Below are positions 1 through 5,431 of a DNA stretch of 5,431 nt, piece after piece. Source of the stretch: an uncultured Eubacteriales bacterium (GTDB lineage: Bacteria; Bacillota; Clostridia; Oscillospirales; Butyricicoccaceae); NCBI GenBank assembly GCA_934675045.1, contig CAKUPI010000132.1, positions 1-5,431 of the forward strand. The letters run 5' to 3'. The translations under genes were made by a program, and so were the position numbers. The notes under the pieces were generated by a model that saw only the letters and a program-made list of their open reading frames with translations, was not told where the DNA came from and did no database searches. The first letter of the stretch is position 1. Every line of letters begins with the position of its first letter.

Positions 1-1652
1 CGGAAATCGAGGAGTGCATGAGCCCCGTTCCGTGCCCGGACTGCCGCGGCAAGCGGCTGAAAAAAGAGGTTTTGGCTGTCACCGTCGGCGGCCTGTCCAT
101 TGCGGCCTTCACCGAGTTTACCGTCACCGAGGCGCTGGACTTCATCAACGCCCTTGAGCCGCAGCTGGGCGAAAAGCAGGCCATGATCGCCCGCCAGATT
201 CTCAAGGAGATCCGCGCCCGGCTGGGCTTTTTGCAGAGCGTCGGGCTGGATTATTTGACGCTGTCGCGTTCGGCGGGCAGCCTGTCGGGCGGCGAAAGCC
301 AGCGCATCCGCCTGGCGACGCAAATCGGGTCACAGCTGATGGGGGTGCTGTATATTCTGGACGAGCCGTCTATAGGCCTGCACCAGCGCGACAACCACAA
401 GCTGCTAAAAACCCTTAAGCGCCTGCGCGATTTGGGCAATACCCTGATCGTCGTTGAGCACGACGAGGAGACCATGCTGGAGGCCGACGACATCATCGAC
501 GTCGGGCCGGGGGCCGTCATTCACGGGGGGCAGATCATGGCGACCGGCACGGCGCGGGAAATCATGCAGTGCCCGAACTCGCTGACGGGGCAGTACCTGT
601 CCGGCGCGAGAAAAATCGCCATTCCCGCCTCCCGCCGCCCCGGCAGCGGAAACCGGCTGGTCATCCGCGGCGCGCGCGAAAACAACCTGAAAAACGTCGA
701 CGCCGCCATTCCGCTCGGCACGCTGACGTGCATCACCGGCGTGTCCGGCTCCGGCAAAAGCTCGCTGATCAACGAGGTACTCTACAAGCGGCTTGCCGCC
801 GACCTGAACGGCGCCCGCACCCGCGCCGGCGCGCACGAGGACGTTGAAGGGCTGGAGTTTCTCGACAAGGTCATCAACATCGATCAGTCGCCCATCGGGC
901 GGACACCGCGATCCAACCCCGCCACCTATACCGGCGTGTTCGGGGACATCCGTGAGATTTTTGCCAAAACGCAGGAGGCGCGCGCCCGCGGCTACGGCCC
1001 GGGGCGGTTTTCCTTCAACGTGCGGGGCGGCCGCTGCGAGTCGTGCGCGGGAGACGGCCTGCTCAAAATCGAAATGCACTTTTTGCCCGACATTTACGTC
1101 CCCTGCGACGTCTGCAAGGGGCAGAGGTACAATCGCGAAACCCTTGAGATTCGCTACAAGGGGAAAAACATTCACGAAGTTCTCGAAATGACGGTGGAAG
1201 AGGGGCTGAGCTTTTTTGAAAACGTCCCCCGTATTCGCAAGAAGCTGCAAACGCTTTACGACGTCGGTCTGAGCTATATCAAGCTCGGACAGCCTTCGAC
1301 CACGCTGTCGGGCGGCGAGGCGCAGCGCGTCAAGCTGGCCACCGAGCTGGCCCGCCGGGCGACCGGGCGCACCATTTATATTCTGGACGAACCGACGACC
1401 GGCCTGCATATGTATGACGTGCACAAGCTCATCGACGTGCTTCAGGCGCTGGTCAGCGCCGGCAACAGCGTCGTCGTCATCGAGCACAATCTGGACGTCA
1501 TCAAAACCGCCGATTATATCATCGACCTCGGGCCCGAGGGGGGCAACCGCGGCGGCACCATTGTGGCGCAGGGAACGCCCGAGCAGGTGGCGGCGGTCGA
1601 GCGGTCGTACACCGGGCAATATCTTAAAAAGATTTTGAACAATGGAAAATAG
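1..1652 (+). CDS. uvrA: UvrABC excinuclease subunit A, C-terminal part (5' end outside window)
   Basis: UvrA is the DNA-damage sensor of nucleotide excision repair. It is a dimeric ABC-type ATPase that scans DNA with UvrB and loads it at lesions. The frame is open from base 3, so the gene enters from the left and the ATG at 18 is internal. About 549 codons are visible; full-length UvrA is roughly 940 residues, so about 40% is missing. Counting the internal Met at 18 as residue 1, I see CPDC (6-9), the second half of the first zinc module; ABC signature LSGGE (89-93); Walker B LYILDEP (111-117); H-loop His148; the second-domain Walker [10 protein letters not shown] (241-249); a zinc finger with Cys340, 343, 363 and 366; second signature LSGGE (430-434); Walker B with Asp457-Glu458; and His490. 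All key residues are intact and the C-terminus is of normal type. No obvious intrinsic terminator follows, so read-through into pyrH is possible. Any SOS operator would lie outside the window. Confidence 0.98.
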   Translation, partial: EIEECMSPVPCPDCRGKRLKKEVLAVTVGGLSIAAFTEFTVTEALDFINALEPQLGEKQAMIARQILKEIRARLGFLQSVGLDYLTLSRSAGSLSGGESQRIRLATQIGSQLMGVLYILDEPSIGLHQRDNHKLLKTLKRLRDLGNTLIVVEHDEETMLEADDIIDVGPGAVIHGGQIMATGTAREIMQCPNSLTGQYLSGARKIAIPASRRPGSGNRLVIRGARENNLKNVDAAIPLGTLTCITGVSGSGKSSLINEVLYKRLAADLNGARTRAGAHEDVEGLEFLDKVINIDQSPIGRTPRSNPATYTGVFGDIREIFAKTQEARARGYGPGRFSFNVRGGRCESCAGDGLLKIEMHFLPDIYVPCDVCKGQRYNRETLEIRYKGKNIHEVLEMTVEEGLSFFENVPRIRKKLQTLYDVGLSYIKLGQPSTTLSGGEAQRVKLATELARRATGRTIYILDEPTTGLHMYDVHKLIDVLQALVSAGNSVVVIEHNLDVIKTADYIIDLGPEGGNRGGTIVAQGTPEQVAAVERSYTGQYLKKILNNGK

Positions 1653-1654
1653 CC

Positions 1655-1683
1655 TTTTCAAAACGGCGTTTTTAGTTTAGAAT
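1655..1683 (+). promoter_or_regulatory. Candidate sigma-A-type promoter for the pyrH operon
   Basis: TTTTCA (1655-1660, 4 of 6 to TTGACA) and TAGAAT (1678-1683, 5 of 6 to TATAAT) are separated by exactly 17 bases in the most A/T-rich stretch of the window. The predicted transcript start near 1690 would give a leader of about 60 bases before pyrH. The -35 box begins three bases after the uvrA stop codon. This is a by-eye match to the housekeeping consensus without experimental support, but its location at the change from DNA repair to the conserved pyrH cluster is sensible. Confidence 0.5.
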
Positions 1684-1707
1684 AGAAGAGAAACATAGGG
1701 AAATGTC

Positions 1708-1725
1708 GGACCGGGTTGTTCGGCC
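1708..1725 (+). other. Small hairpin in the pyrH leader
   Basis: GG(A)CCGGG at 1708-1715 can pair with TTCGGCC at 1719-1725 around a TTG loop. This gives seven pairs, two of them G-U, with one bulged A. It lies 14 bases before the AGGAGG site. The following bases (TTCTCAT) are not a convincing U-tract, so a terminator is unlikely. It could be an incidental fold or a leader element that affects translation. I see no recognisable riboswitch or T-box. Confidence 0.3.
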
Positions 1726-1739
1726 TTCTCATAAAAAGC

Positions 1740-1745
1740 AGGAGG
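1740..1745 (+). promoter_or_regulatory. Ribosome binding site that fixes the pyrH start
   Basis: A perfect AGGAGG is followed by five bases and then ATG at 1751. The in-frame ATG at 1703 would add 16 residues, but it has only AGGG two bases upstream. The added residues are not part of the UMP kinase fold, so 1751 is the start. Confidence 0.9.
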
Positions 1746-1750
1746 AAGAG

Positions 1751-2479
1751 ATGGATACTCCTAAGTTTAAGCGTGTGCTGCTGAAGATCAGCGGCGAAGC
1801 CCTTGCGGGAGATAAGAAAATCGGCCTTGACTTCGACGTCGTCGACAGCGTTGCCAAGGCCATCAAAGAGTGCTCCGAGCTCGGCGTGCAGATTGGCGTC
1901 GTGGTCGGGGGCGGAAACTTCTGGCGCGGCATCAAGGACGGCGGCGGGCGCATGGAGCGCACCCGTGCCGACCACATGGGTATGCTGGCCACCACCATCA
2001 ATGCCCTGGCGCTGGCGGACGTGCTCGAGAACAACCATGTTCCGGTGCGGGTGCAGACCGGCATTGACATGAACAAAATTGCCGAGCCGTACATCAGGCT
2101 CAAGGCCATTTCGCATCTGGAAAAGGGCAGAGTGGTCATCTTTGCCTGCGGCACCGGCAATCCGTTTTTCTCGACCGACACCGCAGCGGCCCTGCGCGCC
2201 GCGGAAATCGGCGCCGACGTCATTTTGCTGGCCAAGAACATCGACGGCGTGTACGACGCCGACCCGAACAAGGTCAAAACGGCCCGCCGGCTGGACAACA
2301 TCACCTATTCCGAGATGCTCAGCCGCGGCTTGGCCGTTATGGACTCGACGGCGACGACCCTTTCGATGGACAACAACATCCCCGTACTCGTGTTTGCACT
2401 GAAAGACCCCGGCAATATCCGGCGCGTCATTATGGGCGAGCACATCGGCTCGTACATCGGTACCGGGCGCGAATCCTAA
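1751..2479 (+). CDS. pyrH: UMP kinase
   Basis: PyrH phosphorylates UMP to UDP with ATP, an essential cytosolic step feeding UTP, CTP and UDP-sugar pools. It belongs to the bacterial amino-acid-kinase-fold family, normally a GTP-activated, UTP-inhibited hexamer. The product is 242 residues, the usual size. Visible motifs are K12-ISGEA, which starts the nucleotide-binding core; the glycine loop GGGNFWRG (53-60); R72-ADHMGMLAT; the [13 protein letters not shown] stretch (134-146) with Thr142-Asp143; [10 protein letters not shown] (163-172) contacting nucleotide; and MDSTA (197-201). Arg59 and Asp74 align by spacing with E. coli Arg62 and Asp77, residues linked to allosteric control, so regulation is probably retained. 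The start at 1751 rests on the AGGAGG just upstream. It is the first gene of the apparent operon, 24 bases before frr. The rpsB-tsf pair that often precedes pyrH is absent; uvrA is there instead. Confidence 0.98.
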   Translation: MDTPKFKRVLLKISGEALAGDKKIGLDFDVVDSVAKAIKECSELGVQIGVVVGGGNFWRGIKDGGGRMERTRADHMGMLATTINALALADVLENNHVPVRVQTGIDMNKIAEPYIRLKAISHLEKGRVVIFACGTGNPFFSTDTAAALRAAEIGADVILLAKNIDGVYDADPNKVKTARRLDNITYSEMLSRGLAVMDSTATTLSMDNNIPVLVFALKDPGNIRRVIMGEHIGSYIGTGRES

Positions 2480-2491
2480 ACTACCATTATT

Positions 2492-2497
2492 GGAGGA
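2492..2497 (+). promoter_or_regulatory. Ribosome binding site of frr
   Basis: GGAGGA lies six bases before ATG 2504, in the 24-base pyrH-frr gap. No terminator or promoter is visible in that gap, so the two genes are probably co-transcribed. Confidence 0.85.
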
Positions 2498-2503
2498 ATC
2501 ATC

Positions 2504-3058
2504 ATGAATCAGCTTTGCACCCCCTATCAGGAAAAGATGCAGAAGACCCTTGATGTTCTCAAGCACGAATTTTCCAGCATCCGCGCCGGCCGCGCCAACC
2601 CGGGCGTTCTGGATAAACTGTCGATCGAATACTTTGGCTCCAGCATGCCGGTCAACCAGCTGGCGTCCATTTCCGCGCCCGAGCCGCGCGTTCTCGCTAT
2701 TCAGCCGTGGGACGCCGGCGCGCTCAAGGCCATTGAAAAGGCCATTCAGGCTTCGGACATCGGCATCAACCCGCAGAATGACGGAAAAATCATCCGGTTG
2801 GTTTTCCCGCAGCTGACCGAAGAGCGCCGCAAAGAGCTGATCAAGGGCGTGCGCAAGCAGGGCGAAGAGGGTAAGGTCGCCATGCGCAACATCCGTCGCG
2901 ACGCCATGGACAAATTCAAAGACATGAAAAAGAAGTCGGAATTGACCGAGGACGATTTGAAGCAGCTGGAAAAAGAAGTGCAGGATTTGACCGATAAGTT
3001 CTGCAAGGAATGCGACGCAGAGGTCGCGCGCAAGGAAAAGGAGCTTTTGGAGATTTAA
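2504..3058 (+). CDS. frr: Ribosome recycling factor
   Basis: RRF, with EF-G, splits the post-termination ribosome so its subunits can be reused; it is essential in most bacteria. The product is 184 residues, close to the 185 of E. coli RRF, and matches it along its length. The N-terminal helix carries SIRAGRANP (25-33). The small beta domain (about 31-104) has IEYFGSSMPVNQLASI (41-56) and GINPQNDGKIIR (87-98). The long C-terminal helices begin at LTEERRKEL (104-112) and include MRNIRRDAMDKFK (127-139), whose Arg131-Arg132 lie in the conserved ribosome-contact region. The last 40 residues are strongly charged and helical (KKKSELTEDDLKQLEKE). The start is fixed by GGAGGA at 2492. It lies between pyrH and uppS in the family's usual order. 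Nothing is truncated or unusual. Confidence 0.98.
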   Translation: MNQLCTPYQEKMQKTLDVLKHEFSSIRAGRANPGVLDKLSIEYFGSSMPVNQLASISAPEPRVLAIQPWDAGALKAIEKAIQASDIGINPQNDGKIIRLVFPQLTEERRKELIKGVRKQGEEGKVAMRNIRRDAMDKFKDMKKKSELTEDDLKQLEKEVQDLTDKFCKECDAEVARKEKELLEI

Positions 3059-3064
3059 CAGCGA

Positions 3065-3094
3065 TTTGAGGCGGCGGTAACACGCCGCCTTAAA
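3065..3094 (+). other. Long GC-rich hairpin between frr and uppS
   Basis: TTTGAGGCGGCG (3065-3076) pairs with CGCCGCCTTAAA (3083-3094) around the loop GTAACA. This gives twelve continuous pairs, one of them G-U. It starts seven bases after the frr stop and ends 16 bases before the uppS ribosome binding site. Downstream is CTATGAATG, with no U-tract on either strand, so it is not a canonical intrinsic terminator. Likely roles are a leaky terminator, an RNA processing site, or a 3'-end stabiliser for pyrH-frr mRNA. The structure is read directly from the sequence; the role is inferred. Confidence 0.65.
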
Positions 3095-3110
3095 CTATGA
3101 ATGTACTGGG

Positions 3111-3116
3111 AAAGGG
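3111..3116 (+). promoter_or_regulatory. Ribosome binding site that favours the GTG start of uppS
   Basis: AAAGGG is followed by eight bases and then GTG 3125. The in-frame ATG at 3101 lies upstream of this site and has only TTAAACTATGA before it, with no purine-rich site and the hairpin arm ending at 3094. GTG 3119 is in frame but only two bases from the site, too close for efficient initiation. Confidence 0.65.
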
Positions 3117-3124
3117 TTGTGCAA

Positions 3125-3871
3125 GTGGCTTGGTTTTCAAAAAAACAGCAAGCAGCTGAGCTGGACCCCACCAAAATCCCCCGCCATGTCGCCATTATCA
3201 TGGACGGCAACGGGCGCTGGGCGCAAAAGCGCGGGCTGCCGCGCACCGCCGGACATTCGGCGGGGAGCGAGGCCTTTCGCAAGGCGGCGGACACGCTGGA
3301 GCAGTGGGGCGTCGAGGTGCTGACCGTTTACGCCTTCTCCACCGAGAACTGGAAGCGGCCGGCCGACGAGGTGGCGGCCATCATGCGGCTGCTGGAAAAA
3401 TATTTGCATGAGTCCATTCGCGACATGCAGAAAAAGAACATCCGCCTGTATTTTTTCGGGGACCTTTCGCCCCTGAGCGCAGAGCTTCGCAGCCTGATCG
3501 CCGAAACGGAAAAAATTTCGGAGAAAACGAGCGGTATGCGCGTCAACGTCTGCCTCAACTACGGAGGCCGGGACGAGCTGACGCGGGCCTGCCGCTCTTT
3601 GGCAGAGGCGTGTGAAGCGGGCAGCCTGCACGCGGCCGGCATTTCCCCGGAAATGATCGAAAGCCGGCTGTACTCGGCCGGCCTGCCCGACCCGGATTTG
3701 CTGATACGCCCGGGCGGCGAGCGCAGAATCTCCAACTTTCTGCTGTGGCAGCTGGCCTATACCGAGTTTGTTTTCAGCGATGTGCTGTGGCCCGACTTTG
3801 ACCAGGCCGAGCTCAAAAGCGCTCTTTTGGAATACCAGCGGCGCAAGCGCCGTTACGGAGGAATAGGATGA
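3125..3871 (+). CDS. uppS: Isoprenyl transferase (undecaprenyl diphosphate synthase)
   Basis: UppS is a cis-prenyltransferase that condenses isopentenyl diphosphate onto farnesyl diphosphate, making the C55 carrier lipid for peptidoglycan and wall polymers. From GTG 3125 the product is 248 residues (E. coli: 253). Catalytic Asp27 sits in IIMDGNGRWA (24-33), one place from E. coli Asp26. STENWKRP (72-79) and NYGGRDEL (145-152) follow. The diphosphate-binding motif is LLIRPGGERRISNFLLWQ (192-209), with Arg195, Arg201, Ser203 and Glu214 matching E. coli Arg194, Arg200, Ser202 and Glu213. Pro196 stands where the motif usually has Thr (RTGGE/RTSGE). A start at ATG 3101 would add eight residues (MYWERVVQ) without a ribosome binding site, so GTG is preferred. 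A run of seven A lies at 3139-3145. The TGA stop overlaps the cdsA ATG (ATGA), which suggests translational coupling. Strictly, chain length cannot be read from the sequence. Confidence 0.96.
   Translation: MAWFSKKQQAAELDPTKIPRHVAIIMDGNGRWAQKRGLPRTAGHSAGSEAFRKAADTLEQWGVEVLTVYAFSTENWKRPADEVAAIMRLLEKYLHESIRDMQKKNIRLYFFGDLSPLSAELRSLIAETEKISEKTSGMRVNVCLNYGGRDELTRACRSLAEACEAGSLHAAGISPEMIESRLYSAGLPDPDLLIRPGGERRISNFLLWQLAYTEFVFSDVLWPDFDQAELKSALLEYQRRKRRYGGIG
3857..3861 (+). promoter_or_regulatory. Ribosome binding site of cdsA inside the end of uppS
   Basis: GGAGG lies within the last codons of uppS, six bases before ATG 3868. It supports the cdsA start and the ATGA overlap. Confidence 0.85.
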
Positions 3872-4677
3872 AAACGAGACTGATCACCGCCGCTGTGGCC
3901 ATCGCTGTTTTTATTGTCATCATTTACATGCTGCCTCCCGCGGCGGCGGTTGCCGCCTTTTGCGCCCTGTGCGCCATTGCGGCCTACGAGCTGCTGGGCG
4001 CCACCGGCGCGCTCAAAGGGCATCCGCTGCTGTGGGTGTCCTGCGCCTTTGCCGGCTGTATGCCGCTTTTGACCTGCTTCGGCGGCGGAGAGGCGCTGCT
4101 GGCCGGCGTTTACGCCTATGCCTGCATCAGCTTTATCTGGGCCATTTTCGACTACAAGCGCCTCGGCTTTTCGCAGGTGGCCGAGGGATTTTTGGGGGCC
4201 TTTGTCATCCCCTTTCTGCTGTCCTCCATCATTCGCATCATGATGGCGAGCGATCAGGGGCGCTGGTATCTGCTGATGCCCTTTATCGCCGCGTGGTGCA
4301 GCGACAGCGCCGCCTACATAGTGGGAAGATGCTGCGGCAGGCACAAGCTGGCCCCGCACGTCAGCCCGAAGAAAACGGTCGAAGGGGCCGTCGGCGGGCT
4401 GGCCGGCGGCGTGATCGGCATGCTGCTGTTCGGCTTTGCCATCAGCCGGGGCCTTGACGTGCAGCCCGATTATTGGCTGCTGGCGCTGGCCGGCGCCGTG
4501 GGCGCGGCGGTCGGGCAATGCGGCGACCTCGCCATGTCGCTCATCAAGCGCAACTGCGGCATCAAAGATTACGGCAAGCTCTTTCCCGGGCACGGCGGCG
4601 TGCTCGACCGCTTTGACAGCGTTTTGTTTACGGCGCCGCTTTTTGAAATAATGCTGACCTTCACCGGCATACTATAA
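3868..4677 (+). CDS. cdsA: Phosphatidate cytidylyltransferase (CDP-diacylglycerol synthase)
   Basis: CdsA is a membrane enzyme that joins CTP and phosphatidic acid into CDP-diacylglycerol, the precursor of the main phospholipids. The product has 269 residues, normal for the family. Hydrophobic segments are seen at roughly 5-22, 24-43, 53-70, 76-94, 107-126, 133-145, 176-193 and 202-217, so about eight membrane spans. The CTP-transferase core has SDSAAY (145-150), GR at 153-154, SPKKTVEG (166-173) and the full family signature at 224-250, from SLIKR through KD (233-234) and PGHGG (240-244) to LDRFD (246-250). All the acidic metal-binding positions of the signature are present. Eleven cysteines (32, 35, 59, 64, 70, 86, 144, 155, 156, 218, 230) are notable and would fit an anaerobe. 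It overlaps uppS by four bases and precedes dxr by 27. Confidence 0.97.
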   Translation: MKTRLITAAVAIAVFIVIIYMLPPAAAVAAFCALCAIAAYELLGATGALKGHPLLWVSCAFAGCMPLLTCFGGGEALLAGVYAYACISFIWAIFDYKRLGFSQVAEGFLGAFVIPFLLSSIIRIMMASDQGRWYLLMPFIAAWCSDSAAYIVGRCCGRHKLAPHVSPKKTVEGAVGGLAGGVIGMLLFGFAISRGLDVQPDYWLLALAGAVGAAVGQCGDLAMSLIKRNCGIKDYGKLFPGHGGVLDRFDSVLFTAPLFEIMLTFTGIL

Positions 4678-4690
4678 GTCCGAAGGAAAA

Positions 4691-4700
4691 AAAGGCAGGG
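4691..4700 (+). promoter_or_regulatory. Probable ribosome binding site of dxr
   Basis: AAAGGCAGGG offers two weak pairings: AAAGG, nine bases from ATG 4705, or AGGG, four bases away. It is weaker than the sites of pyrH, frr and cdsA, so dxr may be translated less or depend on upstream translation. Confidence 0.55.
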
Positions 4701-4704
4701 CGAT

Positions 4705-5431
4705 ATGAAGAAGATTTCCATCATTGGTTCGACAGGCTCTATCGGCGTGCAGGCGCTCGACGTCGTGCGCGGCGGCGGATTTTCCGTTTGCGCGCTGGCC
4801 GCCGGGCGCAGCGCTGGGCGGCTGGAGGAGCAGGCAAGGGCGTTTTTGCCGCAATACGTCGCGCTGGCGGACGAAAAGGAGGCGCTGCGCCTTCGCGGCC
4901 GTCTGGCCGACACGCCCGTCAAGGTGCTCGCCGGAGCGGAAGGCGTGTGCGCCGCAGCCTCCCTGCCGCAGGCCGACATTGTGCTCAACGCGGCGGTCGG
5001 AATCGCCGGACTCGAGCCCACGCTGGCCGCCATTGAAGCGGGAAAGACGCTGGCACTGGCCAACAAGGAATCGCTCGTGTGCGGCGGCGCACTGGTGATG
5101 GAGCGGGCCAGAAAGCGCGGCGTCGAGATTCTGCCCGTCGACTCCGAGCACTCGGCGGTCTTTCAGGCCCTGCGCTGCGGCCAGCCGCGCGAGGTGTCGC
5201 GCATTGTCCTGACAGCCTCGGGCGGCCCCTTTTTCGGAAAGACCGCCGAGGAGCTGCGCGGCGTGACGCCCGAGCAGGCGCTCAGGCATCCGAGCTGGAA
5301 CATGGGCGCCAAAATCACCGTCGATTCCTCTACCCTGATGAACAAGGGCTTTGAAGTCATCGAGGCGCGCTGGCTGTTTGACCTGCCGCCCGAGCGCATT
5401 GACGTCGTGGTTCACCGCGAGAGCATTGTAC
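4705..5431 (+). CDS. dxr: 1-deoxy-D-xylulose 5-phosphate reductoisomerase, N-terminal part (3' end outside window)
   Basis: Dxr (IspC) rearranges and reduces 1-deoxy-D-xylulose 5-phosphate to 2-C-methyl-D-erythritol 4-phosphate with NADPH, the committed step of the MEP isoprenoid pathway. The frame has no stop before the right edge. It shows 242 complete codons of a protein usually 380-400 residues long, so about 60%. GSTGSIG (8-14) is the NADPH-binding loop and ANKESLV (119-125) is conserved. Asp146 and Glu148 in VDSEHS match the metal ligands E. coli Asp150 and Glu152. SGGPF is at 172-176. His195, Trp198, Met200, Asn213, Lys214 and Glu217 match E. coli His209, Trp212, Met214, Asn227, Lys228 and the third ligand Glu231. 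Offsets of 4 and then 14 imply about ten residues fewer than E. coli between the two blocks. The visible part ends in HRESIV, which continues conserved in the family. Its product supplies precursors for UppS two genes upstream. Confidence 0.97.
   Translation, partial: MKKISIIGSTGSIGVQALDVVRGGGFSVCALAAGRSAGRLEEQARAFLPQYVALADEKEALRLRGRLADTPVKVLAGAEGVCAAASLPQADIVLNAAVGIAGLEPTLAAIEAGKTLALANKESLVCGGALVMERARKRGVEILPVDSEHSAVFQALRCGQPREVSRIVLTASGGPFFGKTAEELRGVTPEQALRHPSWNMGAKITVDSSTLMNKGFEVIEARWLFDLPPERIDVVVHRESIV

Noticed and set aside
405..1661. 418-codon open frame on the - strand opposite uvrA
   Set aside because: Shadow frame of a G+C-rich gene. uvrA on the + strand has every family motif; the reverse product is low-complexity, rich in Ala, Gly, Arg and Val, with no recognisable domain.
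1660..1673. AAAAC-GGC-GTTTT inverted repeat followed by T as a possible uvrA terminator
   Set aside because: Only five pairs, four of them A-T, around a three-base loop; too weak for an intrinsic terminator. It also lies inside the promoter spacer.
1703..1750. Longer PyrH starting at ATG 1703
   Set aside because: It has only AGGG two bases upstream, while ATG 1751 has a perfect AGGAGG at normal spacing and gives the normal N-terminus.
1658..2566. 302-codon open frame on the - strand opposite pyrH and the start of frr
   Set aside because: It spans two well-supported + strand genes and their gap, has no recognisable domain, and reflects codon bias of the sense genes.
3065..3101. Promoter between frr and uppS using TATGAA at 3096-3101 as -10
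   Set aside because: Only 4 of 6 bases match and the sequence 17 bases upstream is GC-rich hairpin with no -35 likeness.
3097..3159. 20-codon ORF (ATG 3097 to TGA 3157) overlapping the uppS start in another frame
   Set aside because: No ribosome binding site before ATG 3097 and no recognisable peptide; chance overlap is enough to explain it.
3853..4593. 246-codon open frame on the - strand opposite cdsA
   Set aside because: Shadow of cdsA. The product is low-complexity and rich in Gly, Ala, His and Gln, without a family motif.
4672..5415. 247-codon open frame on the - strand opposite dxr
   Set aside because: The + strand frame from 4705 is clearly Dxr with all catalytic residues; the reverse frame has no recognised features.

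Overview
The window is a contiguous piece of an ordinary bacterial core chromosome. It holds six genes, all on the + strand: the 3' part of uvrA, then pyrH, frr, uppS, cdsA and the 5' part of dxr. It looks G+C-rich inside the genes, with A/T-rich patches only in the gaps. The conserved pyrH-frr-uppS-cdsA-dxr order, near-consensus AGGAGG/GGAGG ribosome binding sites, a GTG start, tight spacing and a cysteine-rich CdsA best suit a G+C-rich anaerobic Clostridia-type Firmicute (for example an Oscillospiraceae-like lineage). The lineage is an inference from gene content and style, not a measured placement.

Layout: positions 1-1652 are the C-terminal ~549 codons of excinuclease subunit UvrA, cut by the left edge. 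Positions 1653-1750 form the only gap where a transcription unit seems to begin. It holds a TTTTCA-17 bp-TAGAAT promoter candidate directly after the uvrA stop, a small leader hairpin and a strong AGGAGG site. Next come pyrH (UMP kinase, 1751-2479) and frr (ribosome recycling factor, 2504-3058). The frr-uppS gap (3059-3124) contains a long GC-rich hairpin without a U-tract. uppS (undecaprenyl diphosphate synthase, most likely GTG start at 3125) overlaps cdsA (CDP-diacylglycerol synthase) by ATGA. After a 27-base gap comes dxr (1-deoxy-D-xylulose 5-phosphate reductoisomerase), which stays open to the right edge.

How the genes fit together: pyrH and frr serve nucleotide supply and translation. 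uppS, cdsA and dxr serve the envelope: Dxr feeds the MEP pathway for isoprenoid precursors, UppS condenses them into the undecaprenyl carrier for cell-wall synthesis, and CdsA activates phosphatidic acid for phospholipid synthesis. The hairpin sits exactly between these two functional halves.

I found no mobile element, CRISPR array, RNA gene, phage gene or unfamiliar protein. No intergenic stretch exceeds 100 bases. I see no credible new system here; the findings are modest and concern regulation, start choice and residue variation.
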